A stretch of 64,000 bases of DNA from Roseomonas gilardii subsp. gilardii (GTDB lineage: Bacteria > Pseudomonadota > Alphaproteobacteria > Acetobacterales > Acetobacteraceae). The position numbers and the translations under genes were made by a program. Location: contig NZ_CP095554.1 in NCBI RefSeq assembly GCF_023078375.1, positions 2,621,001-2,685,000 of the forward strand. Direction: 5' to 3'. This document shows positions 1 through 8,272 of this stretch, piece by piece; position 1 is the first letter of the stretch, and each line of letters begins with the position of its first letter. Under the pieces are notes generated by a model. It was not told the DNA's origin. It saw only the letters and a program-made list of their open reading frames with translations, and did not search any database.

Positions 1-510
1 TTCCGCTATCCGCGCGGGGAGGGGACGGGGCTGGTCGCGCTGCCGCAGCGGGGGGAGGTCCTGCCCATCGGCAAGGGCCGCATCCTGCGAGAAGGGACGG
101 CCGTCGCACTGCTCTCCTACGGCACGCGGCTCGCGGAATGCCTGAAGGCGGCGGACGAGCTGGCGGCGCAGGGGCTTTCCTGCACCGTGGCCGATGCGCG
201 CTTCGCCAAGCCGCTCGACACGGCGCTGGTGGAGCAGCTCGCGCGCCACCACGGCGTGCTGGTGACGATCGAGGAAGGCTCGGTCGGCGGCTTCGGCAGC
301 TTCGTGGCGCAGCATCTCGCCTGGAAGGGGCTGCTGGATGGCGGATTGCGCTTCCGGCCGATGGTACTGCCCGACCGCTACATCGATCACAACAACCCGC
401 GGAAGCAGTATGACGAGGCCGCGCTGAACGCCGCCCATGTGGTGGCGACGGTCCAGGCGGCGCTGGGCTCCGGTGCGGGGGGCGCGGCACTGGCGCCCGC
501 CCGGGCGTGA
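1..510 (+). CDS. dxs: 1-deoxy-D-xylulose-5-phosphate synthase, C-terminal part (cut by window edge)
   Basis: The reading frame is open from the first base and gives the last 169 residues of DXS, the thiamine-diphosphate enzyme that condenses pyruvate and glyceraldehyde 3-phosphate at the start of the MEP isoprenoid pathway. The segment begins [10 protein letters not shown], the conserved stretch of the central transketolase-like domain. The C-terminal transketolase domain follows, with [13 protein letters not shown] and [11 protein letters not shown] near the end, as in full-length DXS. The N-terminal ThDP and GDG motifs lie outside the window. Its stop overlaps the GTG start of tlyA by four bases, so the two are probably cotranscribed. 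ispG of the same pathway is at 51.7 kb. The identity is secure; only the truncation limits it. Confidence 0.95.
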   Translation, partial: FRYPRGEGTGLVALPQRGEVLPIGKGRILREGTAVALLSYGTRLAECLKAADELAAQGLSCTVADARFAKPLDTALVEQLARHHGVLVTIEEGSVGGFGSFVAQHLAWKGLLDGGLRFRPMVLPDRYIDHNNPRKQYDEAALNAAHVVATVQAALGSGAGGAALAPARA

Positions 511-1319
511 AGGCGGATCGGAAGGCGGAGCCCGGGGCGGATGCCCCGCGCGCCCCTTCCGGCCCCCCCACGGGGGGGAAGGTCCGCGCCGATCAGGCCC
601 TGGTGGACCGTGGCCTGGCCGAAAGCCGCACCCGTGCCCAGGCGCTGATCCTGGCCGGCAAGGTCTTTTCCGGCGAGGCGCGGGTGGACAAGCCGGGGCA
701 GCCGGTGAAGCCGGACATGCCGCTCCAGGTGCGGGGGCAGGAGCATCCCTGGGTCTCGCGGGGCGGCGTCAAGCTGGCCCATGCCCTGGGGCATTTCGGC
801 CTGACGCCCGACGGGCGCACCTGCATCGATGTCGGCGCCTCCACCGGCGGCTTCACCGACGTGCTCCTGAAGCACGGGGCGACGAAGGTCTATGCCGTGG
901 ATGTCGGCCACGGCCAGCTCGCCTGGAGCCTGCGCCAGGACCCGCGTGTGGTGGTGATGGAGCGGACCAACGCCCGCTACCTCGACACCACCCATGTCCC
1001 GGAGCCTCTGGATGCGGTGGTCTGCGACGCCTCCTTCATCGGGCTGCGCACCGTCCTGCCGGCGGCGCTCGGCCTCGCGGCGCCGGGCGCCTGGGCTGCC
1101 GCGCTGATCAAGCCGCAGTTCGAGGCGGGGCCGGATGCCGTGGGCAAGGGCGGCGTGGTGCGCGACCCGAACGTGCATCGCAGGGTCTGCGGCATGATCC
1201 GGGACTGGTGGGCGGGGCTGGAGGGCTGGTCGGTCCTCGGGGTGACGGAAAGTCCGATCACGGGCCCCGAAGGGAACAAGGAATTCCTGATCGCCGCCCG
1301 GCGGAACGGGAAGTCCTGA
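507..1319 (+). CDS. tlyA: TlyA family rRNA (cytidine-2'-O)-methyltransferase / hemolysin-like protein
   Basis: This 270-residue protein has an N-terminal S4 RNA-binding domain (about residues 30-95, [20 protein letters not shown]) followed by an FtsJ/RrmJ-type Rossmann methyltransferase domain with the SAM loop [18 protein letters not shown] near residue 110. TlyA enzymes 2'-O-methylate cytidines in 16S and/or 23S rRNA; the old hemolysin label is historical. The GTG start overlaps the dxs stop (GTGA), a usual sign of translational coupling, and dxs-tlyA adjacency is common in alphaproteobacteria. The first 25 residues are low-complexity and rich in proline and glycine, so a slightly later start is possible. 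Which rRNA positions are modified cannot be read from the sequence. Confidence 0.93.
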   Translation: MKADRKAEPGADAPRAPSGPPTGGKVRADQALVDRGLAESRTRAQALILAGKVFSGEARVDKPGQPVKPDMPLQVRGQEHPWVSRGGVKLAHALGHFGLTPDGRTCIDVGASTGGFTDVLLKHGATKVYAVDVGHGQLAWSLRQDPRVVVMERTNARYLDTTHVPEPLDAVVCDASFIGLRTVLPAALGLAAPGAWAAALIKPQFEAGPDAVGKGGVVRDPNVHRRVCGMIRDWWAGLEGWSVLGVTESPITGPEGNKEFLIAARRNGKS

Positions 1320-1373
1320 CACCGTCCGCCATCGTGGGGCATCCAGGTGGGGAAGGGCGCTGCCTTCCGCGTA

Positions 1374-1562
1374 TCAGGCGGGGGTACCGGCGGAAATGGC
1401 TGGGGTGGCGGTCATGGCGTGGCCGCCACTGCCTGCGGAAGTCACCTGGGCACGGAGCTGGGCAAGAAGATTCCAGACGCGATCCGGATCCATTTTGATC
1501 TCGGGATCGTTAATGAGACGATCCAACTCCTCGAGTGCGTTCTCGAGCTCGCTATCGGTCAT
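1374..1562 (-). CDS. Small acidic hypothetical protein (62 aa)
   Basis: The ATG at 1562 is preceded by a good purine-rich ribosome binding site (GGGGAAGG). The product begins MTDSELENALEELDRLIND and continues with PEIKMDPDRVWNLLAQLR, two amphipathic helices. The last 20 residues are rich in alanine, glycine, serine and threonine and look disordered. The N-terminal half is strongly acidic. The sequence in front of the start is less GC-rich than its surroundings, as expected for a promoter region, and contains the perfect short hairpin TGCCCCTCGGGGCA. I do not recognise a family. It is convergent with tlyA. Helix-forming composition, a start with an SD site and AT-richer upstream DNA support a real gene, but no motif indicates a function. 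Confidence 0.55.
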   Translation of the reverse strand: MTDSELENALEELDRLINDPEIKMDPDRVWNLLAQLRAQVTSAGSGGHAMTATPAISAGTPA

Positions 1563-1814
1563 CCGACCTTCCCCGAATTTTGCACTGCAACAGGCCAAGA
1601 ATGCCCCTCGGGGCAACGGCCTGCAACAATAACATTCATAAAGTCTCAAGGTTTTCCGGATCAGGGCGCGCCGGAGATCAACCGCACGATTCAACCGATG
1701 GTAGCAAAGCCGGATTCCGGCCCTGCGGGTGGGAGGGATGGCGGAAGCGCAACTCGCCGCAGGGAGTCGAGTCGGGCGGCGCCATGCCGAACATCTCCAT
1801 CCGGGAGGCGCAGC

Positions 1815-2879
1815 TCACCGTGACCACATGGCGCGCCAGGGGGTGGTGAGGAAGCGGCGGACCGCCCCCTCCAGCTCCAGGCTTTCGCGCAGGCTGCGCC
1901 ATTCCGTCCGGTTCAGATCCTCCAGGAACATGGCGATGATCCCGGGGCGTGTGCCGCTGAACCGGGAAGCGGCCAGGGCGGCACGGCGGCAGACCGCGGC
2001 GGCGATGCCGTTCTCCCGCCCGGAACGCGCGGCGAGCACGAGGATGCTGTCGCCGCCGGGGTTCCCGGCCATGGCCAGATGCGTGTCGGGGCCGAACTGG
2101 GCCCGCAGCGCCGCCGGCAGCCCGGCCTGCGCCCCGGCGATCAACAGCGGGTCAAGCTTCAGTACCGCCGCCTGATCGGCATCATGCCGCTTGCGGGAGG
2201 ACAGGAGGGCTGTGATCCGGCGATGCAGCTCGGCGACATGCTCCGGCTCCTGGATGCCGTCCGGCAGCGTCACCTTGAGCACGTAGCGGCCCGGATGCGC
2301 CGAGAGCCAGGTGTGCAGGTCGGGATTCACCCGGTCCACCAGGGTGCACCAGCCGCTGTGGTGCAGGGGGCGCCCCTCATCGGCCAGGGCCGTCTCGCAG
2401 ACGATCTCCGCCTCGGCCTCGTCCCGCCGGATCAGCAGGTCGTGCGGGGTGCCGTCGATCAGCCCGGCGTGATGCACGGTGAAGCCGCGCGAGCGTTGCA
2501 GGCTCGCCACCCGCAGCATGTGGAACAGGGGGATGAGGTTGGCCTGTCCGGTCAGCCCGGCGGCCAGCAGGTGGCGCAGCCGGTCGCGCGGCTCCGGCGG
2601 CAGAGTGGCGGCCAGTTCCACCGCCTCCCGCGCGAAATCCAGCGCCCGCGCCTCGGTGGCCTCGCTGCCCGGCCGGCCCAGGCTGGCCTGGGCCTCGCCG
2701 CCGAAGATGCGGGCCAAAGCGAGTTCGAGGGCATGGCGCTGTTGCAGGGCACGGGCGCTGAAGGAACGGCGGCGGGCGGCCTCGCTGATGTCGGAGAGGC
2801 GCTGCAGCCAGGCCTCCTCGCCGGCGAGATCGAGAAAGGCGTCCTTGATGGCGTGATGAGACCCTGCCGCATACGCCAT
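1815..2879 (-). CDS. Conserved-looking hypothetical protein of unknown function (354 aa)
   Basis: I chose the ATG at 2879 because GGAGGG lies nine bases upstream; a TTG three codons earlier abuts the same SD site and is unlikely. The protein is soluble, without signal peptide or membrane segments. Residues 1-130 are mainly helical and alanine/arginine-rich. A mixed alpha/beta segment follows, containing HDLLIRR, EAEIVCETALAD and GRYVLKVTLPDGI. The spacing of acidic residues there is faintly like a PD-(D/E)xK nuclease fold, but the catalytic lysine is not evident, so I do not propose that function. A C-terminal region contains DTHLAMAGNPGGDSILVLAAR. It lies downstream of aroC on the same strand behind a possible terminator. 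I cannot name the family. Confidence 0.7.
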   Translation of the reverse strand: MAYAAGSHHAIKDAFLDLAGEEAWLQRLSDISEAARRRSFSARALQQRHALELALARIFGGEAQASLGRPGSEATEARALDFAREAVELAATLPPEPRDRLRHLLAAGLTGQANLIPLFHMLRVASLQRSRGFTVHHAGLIDGTPHDLLIRRDEAEAEIVCETALADEGRPLHHSGWCTLVDRVNPDLHTWLSAHPGRYVLKVTLPDGIQEPEHVAELHRRITALLSSRKRHDADQAAVLKLDPLLIAGAQAGLPAALRAQFGPDTHLAMAGNPGGDSILVLAARSGRENGIAAAVCRRAALAASRFSGTRPGIIAMFLEDLNRTEWRSLRESLELEGAVRRFLTTPWRAMWSR

Positions 2880-2913
2880 ACGGACCAACCCTCCGAAACC
2901 GTGCCGCCGCTAA

Positions 2914-2930
2914 ATCCCGAGTTTCGGGAT
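2914..2930 (-). terminator. Short hairpin after aroC, possible terminator
   Basis: ATCCCGA and TCGGGAT form a perfect 7-bp stem with a 3-base loop, about 30 bases after the aroC stop. On the minus strand it is followed by TTAG, so the U tract is poor. It lies between aroC and the hypothetical gene that starts at 2879. A weak terminator or a protein-binding dyad are both possible. Confidence 0.4.
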
Positions 2931-2958
2931 CGGTCAATCAAACGTCTTCGTGAGGCAT

Positions 2959-4065
2959 TCAGTTGCGCGGCAGGCGGGCGCGGCTGGGGGCATCCGGGTT
3001 CTGCGCGCGGTGGCGCAGCAGGTGGTCGGCCAGCACGCAGGCCACCATGGCCTCGCCCACCGGCACGGCGCGGATGCCGACACAGGGGTCGTGGCGGCCC
3101 TTGGTGACCAGCTCCACATCCTGGCCGAAACGGTCCACTGCCCGGCGCGGCTGCAGGATGGAGGATGTGGGCTTCACCGCGAAACGGGCCACGACGGGCT
3201 GCCCGGTGGAGATGCCGCCCAGGATGCCGCCGGCATGGTTGGCGGAGAAGAGCACCTCGCCCTCCGCGCCCATGCGCATCTCGTCCGCGTTCTCCTCGCC
3301 GGACAGGGCGGCCGCGGCGAAGCCCTCGCCGATCTCGACGCCCTTCACCGCGTTGATGCTCATCAGCGCGGCGGCGAGGTCGGAATCGAGCTTGCCGTAG
3401 AGCGGCGCGCCCAGGCCGGGCGGCACGCCCTCCGCCACCACCTCGATGACGGCGCCGATGCTGCTGCCCGCCTTGCGGATCGCCATCAGCCGCTCCTCCC
3501 ACCGCGCGGCGGCGGAGGCGTCAGGGCAGAAGAGGGCGTTGCGCTCCACCTCGGCCCAGCTCCAGGAGGAACGGTCCACCCTGTCGCTGCCCAGTGCCAC
3601 CATGGCGCCCCGGATGCGGATCTCCGGCCCCAGCACCTTGCGCGCCACCGCCCCGGCCGCGACCCGCATCGCGGTCTCCCGCGCCGAGGACCGGCCGCCG
3701 CCGCGATAATCGCGCACCCCGTATTTCAGGTGGTAAGCGAGGTCGGCATGGCCCGGGCGGAAGCGGTCGGCGATCTCCCCATAGTCGCGGGAACGCTGGT
3801 CCTGGTTGGCGATCTCCAGCGCGATCGGGGTGCCGGTGGTCAGGCCCTCGAAGGTGCCGGACAGGATGCGGACCTCGTCCGGCTCCTGCCGCTGGGTCAC
3901 GAGCTTCGACTGGCCGGGGCGGCGCTTGTCGAGATAGGGCTGGATATCCGCCTCGGTGAGCGGGAGGCCGGGCGGGCAGCCATCCACGACGCAGCCGATG
4001 GCGGGGCCGTGGCTCTCCCCCCAGGTGGTCACGCGGAACAGGTGGCCGAAGCTGTTATGCGACAT
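2959..4065 (-). CDS. aroC: Chorismate synthase
   Basis: AroC converts 5-enolpyruvylshikimate-3-phosphate to chorismate using reduced FMN, the last common step to aromatic amino acids, folate and quinones. The 368-residue product, of usual length, starts [20 protein letters not shown], which carries the family signature GESHG with its catalytic histidine. It also has [30 protein letters not shown] and the C-terminal stretch [19 protein letters not shown]. The ATG at 4065 matches the family's N terminus. fabI lies 35 bases upstream on the same strand, so the two probably share a transcript. No unusual residues were seen. Confidence 0.97.
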   Translation of the reverse strand: MSHNSFGHLFRVTTWGESHGPAIGCVVDGCPPGLPLTEADIQPYLDKRRPGQSKLVTQRQEPDEVRILSGTFEGLTTGTPIALEIANQDQRSRDYGEIADRFRPGHADLAYHLKYGVRDYRGGGRSSARETAMRVAAGAVARKVLGPEIRIRGAMVALGSDRVDRSSWSWAEVERNALFCPDASAAARWEERLMAIRKAGSSIGAVIEVVAEGVPPGLGAPLYGKLDSDLAAALMSINAVKGVEIGEGFAAAALSGEENADEMRMGAEGEVLFSANHAGGILGGISTGQPVVARFAVKPTSSILQPRRAVDRFGQDVELVTKGRHDPCVGIRAVPVGEAMVACVLADHLLRHRAQNPDAPSRARLPRN

Positions 4066-4100
4066 GGGGGAGGGGGCCTGGGCTTCGGGGGGAGGGGCGC

Positions 4101-4943
4101 TCAGCCCTTCTCCACCGTGATGTCGGGGGCGTCGGGATTCTTCATGCCGACGGTGTGATAGCCGCAATCCACGTGGTGGACCTCGCCGGTCACGCCGGTC
4201 GAGAGGCCGGACAGGAAGTAGAGGCCGGAATTGCCCACTTCCTCCAGCCCGACATTGCGGCGCATCGGCGCGTTGTACTGGTTCCACTTCAGGATGTAGC
4301 GGAAGTCGCCGATGCCGGAGGCGGCGAGCGTCTTGATCGGCCCGGCGCTGATCGCGTTCACCCGGATGCCGCGGTCGCCCAGGTCGGCGGCCATGTAGCG
4401 CACCGAGGCCTCCAGCGCCGCCTTGGCCACGCCCATGACGTTGTAGTGAGGCATCACCCGCTCGGCGCCCAGATAGGTGAGCGTCAGCAGCGAGCCGCCA
4501 TCGTTCATCATCGCGGCCGCGTGCTTCGCGACGGAGACGAAGGAGAAGCAGGAGATGTCCATCGCCTGCAGGAAGGCCTCGCGCGGCGTGTCGAGATAGC
4601 GCCCGCGGAGGTACTCCTTGTTGGCGAAGCCGATGGCATGGACCAAAAAGTCCAGCTTGCCCCAGCGCTCCCCGAGTGTCTGGAACACCGCCTCCACCGA
4701 GGCGTCATCGGTCACGTCGCAGGGCATCACCAGCTCGCTGCCGACGCTGGTGGCCAGGGGGCGGACGCGCTTCTCCAGCGCCTCCCCCTGATAGGTGAAG
4801 GCCAGTTCGCCGCCCTGGGCCGCCACCGAGCGGGCGATGGCCCAGGCGATGGATCGGTCGTTGGCGACACCCATGACGAGGCCGCGCTTGCCCGCCATCA
4901 GGTTGCCCGTCGGAATCTTGTGTTCTTGCGCGCTGTCGGTCAT
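4101..4943 (-). CDS. fabI: Enoyl-[acyl-carrier-protein] reductase (NADH)
   Basis: FabI reduces trans-2-enoyl-ACP in the last step of each fatty-acid elongation cycle and is the target of triclosan-type inhibitors. The 280-residue SDR protein has the FabI-type cofactor loop [20 protein letters not shown]. The catalytic pair is seen in [11 protein letters not shown], with tyrosine and lysine separated by six residues, and [16 protein letters not shown] follows. The N terminus could begin at the ATG at 4943 (MTDSAQEHK) or nine codons upstream at 4970; neither has a strong SD site. It is followed by aroC with a 35-base gap and is divergent from pdxH across about 100 bases. Confidence 0.96.
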   Translation of the reverse strand: MTDSAQEHKIPTGNLMAGKRGLVMGVANDRSIAWAIARSVAAQGGELAFTYQGEALEKRVRPLATSVGSELVMPCDVTDDASVEAVFQTLGERWGKLDFLVHAIGFANKEYLRGRYLDTPREAFLQAMDISCFSFVSVAKHAAAMMNDGGSLLTLTYLGAERVMPHYNVMGVAKAALEASVRYMAADLGDRGIRVNAISAGPIKTLAASGIGDFRYILKWNQYNAPMRRNVGLEEVGNSGLYFLSGLSTGVTGEVHHVDCGYHTVGMKNPDAPDITVEKG

Positions 4944-5045
4944 GCGGTGTGGTCCCGAGGCACCGGTCATGCGACCGGCCGTGATGTTGCGGCGGGGCCG
5001 GAGGGGTGGCACATGCCTTCCGACCCGGCAAGAGGGGAAGGGATC

Positions 5046-5660
5046 ATGAACGCCACCCTGGACGCCAATACGGACTTCACCCGGAGCACCGATCCGGTCG
5101 CGCTCTTCAGCGAATGGATGCGCGCGGCCGAGGCCAGCGAGCCGAACGACCCGAACGCCATGTGCCTCGCCACGGTGGGGGCGGATGGCCGCCCCGCCGC
5201 CCGGATCGTGCTGCTGAAAAGCGTGGATGCGGGGGGATTCATGTTCCACTCGCACTACACGGGCCGGAAGGGGCGGGAACTCGAGGCCCATCCCTGGGCA
5301 GCCCTCTGCTTCCACTGGAAGACGCTGCACCGGCAGGTGCGCGTGGAGGGCCGCGTCGAGCGCGCCACCCCGGCGGAATCCGACGCCTACTATGCCTCCC
5401 GCGCCCGGATCTCACGCCTCGGCGCCTGGGCCTCGCGCCAGTCGGAGCCGCTGGCCGACCGGGCCGAGCTGGAGGCGCGGCTGCGGGAGGTGGAGCAGCG
5501 CTTCCCCGGCGAGGATGTGCCGCGCCCCGGGCACTGGGGCGGCTTCCGCCTGGTGCCCGACCGCATCGAGTTCTGGCAGGACGCACCCTATCGCCTGCAT
5601 GACCGGGTGCTCTTCACCCGGGACGGCGAGGGCTGGGGACGCCAGCGCCTCTACCCGTGA
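5046..5660 (+). CDS. pdxH: Pyridoxamine 5'-phosphate oxidase
   Basis: PdxH is an FMN enzyme that oxidises pyridoxine or pyridoxamine 5'-phosphate to pyridoxal 5'-phosphate. The 204-residue product is of typical size and has the family blocks RIVLLKSVDAGGFMFHSHY, GRELEAHPWAALCFHWKTL and QVRVEGRVE. It ends with the conserved WQDAPYRLHDRVLFTR and GWGRQRLYP. The ATG at 5046 has a strong SD site (AGAGGGGAAGGG). Its stop overlaps the GTG of the following kinase-like gene (GTGA), so that gene is probably translationally coupled. Confidence 0.96.
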   Translation: MNATLDANTDFTRSTDPVALFSEWMRAAEASEPNDPNAMCLATVGADGRPAARIVLLKSVDAGGFMFHSHYTGRKGRELEAHPWAALCFHWKTLHRQVRVEGRVERATPAESDAYYASRARISRLGAWASRQSEPLADRAELEARLREVEQRFPGEDVPRPGHWGGFRLVPDRIEFWQDAPYRLHDRVLFTRDGEGWGRQRLYP

Positions 5661-7146
5661 GCCTTCCGGAGACGCAGCGCGAGACGGGCGCCCTGCTGGC
5701 GCGCCTGACCGGGGCGTCCGCGCCGCTGGAAACCCATATCTCCGCCATCTATGTCGGCGTGGACCGCACGCTGAAGCTGAAGAAGGCGGTGGCGCTGAGC
5801 TTCCTCGACTTCACCACCCTGGCGGCGCGGGAACGCTTCTGCCGGCGGGAACTGGAGATCAACGCCCCGGCCGCGCCCGGCATCTACCGCGCCGTCCATC
5901 CCGTGATCCGCGGCGCCGATGGGTCGCTCCACCTGGATGGAGAAGGAGAGGTGGTGGACTGGGTGCTGGAGATGGCGACCCTGCCCGCCGACGGCTTCCT
6001 GAACCTGATCGCGGCGCGCCACGGCGTGGACGGCGCGCTGGCGGACGCACTGGGCGACACGGTGGCGGCGCTGCACGCCGCGCAGCCCGTGGTCGAGGGG
6101 CTGGATTCGGAGGCGGAGATGCAGCGCGTCCTCGCGGGCGCCATCGAATCCTGCCGCCTGGCCAGCCTGCCGATGCCGGAGGTGGAGCGGCTGGCCGCCG
6201 ATCTCGGGGCGGGTTTCGCGGCGCGGCGGGGGCTGCTCAATGCCCGCGCCGCCGCCGGTTATGTGCGGCGCTGCCATGGCGACCTGCATCTCGGCAACCT
6301 CGTGCTCTGGCCCAGCGGGCCCTGGGAAGGCCCGTGGCCTTCGACGCGCTGGAATTCGACGAGGCGCTGGCCACGGTGGACACGGGCTACGACCTCGCCT
6401 TCCTGCTGATGGACCTGGACCGGCGCGCCGACCGGACGGCCGCCAACCGGACCCTCTCCCGCTATCTCGGCCGCACCGGGGATACCGGGCTGCTCGGCGG
6501 GCTGGCGCCCTGGCTCGCCTTGCGCGCCATGGTCCGCTCCTATTGCGAGGTCCTGGCCGGCACGGACGGGATGCCCTACCTCCGCGCGGCGCAGCGCTAT
6601 CTGGAACCCGTCCCGCCCGTCCTGCTGGCCGTCGGCGGGCTGCCGGGCACCGGCAAGACCTGGCTGGCCCGTGCCCTGGCGCCGGGGATCGGCGTGGCCC
6701 CCGGCGCGCTGGTGCTGCGCAGCGATGAGATCCGCAAGCGCCTCGCCGGAGTGGAGCCGGAAACCCGCCTGCCGCCCGAAGCCTATACCCCGGCGCGCAA
6801 GGCGGAGACCTATGCCGCCTTCCTGCGGGAGGCGCGCGAGGCCCTGTCCGGCCGCCATTCGGTGATCGCCGACGCCACCTTCCTCGACCCGGCGCAGCGC
6901 GCGGGAATCGAGGCCGTGGCGCGGGAAGCCGGCTGCCCCTTCCTGGGCCTCTGGCTGGAGGCGCCGGTCGAGGTGCTACGGAGCCGGATCGCCGGGCGGC
7001 GCCACGATGCCTCGGACGCCGACCTCGCCGTGCTGGAGGCCAGCGCGCGCCTCGATCCCGGCTCGCTCACCTGGGAAAGGGTGCGGGCGGATGGCGATCC
7101 GGTCGCGGCGGCCAGGACCCTTCTGGAGCGGCCGCGGCCCTTCTGA
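5657..7146 (+). CDS. APH-like kinase fused to P-loop ATPase domain (one frameshift in the sequence)
   Basis: The N-terminal part resembles aminoglycoside-phosphotransferase/choline-kinase folds, with the catalytic loop CHGDLHLGN near residue 206 and FDALEFDEALATVDTGYDLAF after it. The C-terminal third is an AAA_33/zeta-like P-loop domain with VGGLPGTGKTWLARALA near residue 330 and LRSDEIRKRLAG. This two-domain architecture is a known bacterial family of unknown substrate, usually about 500 residues. The frame breaks between 6317 and 6330, just after HGDLHLGNLVLWPSG. Adding one G to the GGG at 6317-6319 restores a continuous protein of 496 residues (GALGRPVAFDALEFDE). I regard it as one gene with a probable base-call error. 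The GTG start overlaps the pdxH stop. Confidence 0.85.
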
Positions 7147-7334
7147 GCGACTGCCCTGAGCGACTGCCGGTTGCATCCACGCCCCGCTTCGTGATGGCAT
7201 CCCGCTCGCGCGACTTGCCCCGCCGCCTCCGCGGCGGGACAATCCGGGCCGAGGCCCACCCTCCGGTCAGCGCGGCGCTTCGGGGAGGAACCCTGGACCC
7301 GCCGCGTGGCACCGGGCCTATAGGAAGCAGTTCC

Positions 7335-8210
7335 ATGGCTTACCGCCGAATCCTTCTCCCCCTGACCGGTACGGCCGCCGGAGAAGCCGCCCTCCAGACG
7401 GCGCTGATGATGGCGCGGATCTGGCACAGCCACGTCCATTGCCTGCATGTCCGCGTCGATGCGCGCGACGTCGCGCCGCTGGCCGGGGAGGGGCTCTCCG
7501 GGGCGATGATCGAGGAGATGATGGCCGCCACCGAGCGCGAGAGCGGCGACCGCGCCCATCGCGTGCGCGCCCTCTTCGACCGCTTCGTGGCGAGCAAGGA
7601 CGTCCAGATCGCCACCAACGCCGCCACCGCCAACAAGGCGAACGCGGCCACCCTGTCCTTCGAGAGCGTGGCGGGGCGGGAGGAGGACCTCGTCGCCCAG
7701 CAGTCGCGCCTCTACGACCTGGCGGTCGTGCCGCATCCGGAGGCGGGCGAGGACGTCTCCTCCTCCGACGCGCTGCATGCCGTGCTCTTCGACAGCGGCC
7801 GGCCCGTGCTGATCGCGCCGCGCCTGCCGCCCGAGACCATCGGCACGCGGGTCTGCTGCGCCTGGAACGGCACGGCGGAAAGCGCCGCCGCCATCGCCGC
7901 CGCGCTGCCCTGGCTGCACCATGCCTCGGCGGTGCAGGTCCTCTATGCCACCGGCTACCAGCGCCGCGGGCCGTCGGTGGACGGGATCCTCTCCTATCTC
8001 CGCTGGCACGGCATCGAGGCCGAGGCCAAGGAGTTCCAGCCGGTGAGCAAGGATATCGGCGCCGGGCTCCTGTCCGCCGCCAAGGATTTCGGCTCCGACC
8101 TGCTCTGCATGGGCGCCTACAGCCATTCCCGGCTGCGGCAGCTCATCCTGGGCGGCGTGACGCGGCATGTGCTGGAGCACGCGGACATCCCTGTCCTGAT
8201 GTGCCGCTGA
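7335..8210 (+). CDS. Universal stress protein, tandem UspA domains
   Basis: The 291-residue product begins MAYRRILLPLTGTAAGEAAL, the first strand of a UspA fold. A second Usp repeat starts near residue 165 (TRVCCAWNGTAESAAAIAAAL), and the protein ends MGAYSHSRLRQLILGGVTRHVLEHADIPVLM. The last segment carries the GxxGSxxxxVLxxxxxPVL-like signature in degenerate form (GAYSHSRLRQLILGGVT), so ATP binding is plausible. Tandem Usp proteins are associated with general stress resistance; the specific role is unknown. The ATG at 7335 has AGGAAG upstream. It is followed by a strong hairpin and a convergent gene. Confidence 0.9.
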   Translation: MAYRRILLPLTGTAAGEAALQTALMMARIWHSHVHCLHVRVDARDVAPLAGEGLSGAMIEEMMAATERESGDRAHRVRALFDRFVASKDVQIATNAATANKANAATLSFESVAGREEDLVAQQSRLYDLAVVPHPEAGEDVSSSDALHAVLFDSGRPVLIAPRLPPETIGTRVCCAWNGTAESAAAIAAALPWLHHASAVQVLYATGYQRRGPSVDGILSYLRWHGIEAEAKEFQPVSKDIGAGLLSAAKDFGSDLLCMGAYSHSRLRQLILGGVTRHVLEHADIPVLMCR

Positions 8211-8216
8211 GGCTTC

Positions 8217-8241
8217 GCGGGGAGGCGCCATGCCTCCCCGC
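8217..8241. terminator. Perfect hairpin between convergent genes
   Basis: GCGGGGAGGC, a 5-base loop GCCAT and GCCTCCCCGC form a perfect 10-bp GC stem seven bases after the universal stress protein stop and 30 bases before the end of the convergent binding-protein gene. There is no U tract on either strand. Its place between two converging genes supports a bidirectional terminator. Confidence 0.65.
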
Positions 8242-8272
8242 CGTCCTGTCAGTCCGCGCCTCAGTCCCCCCG

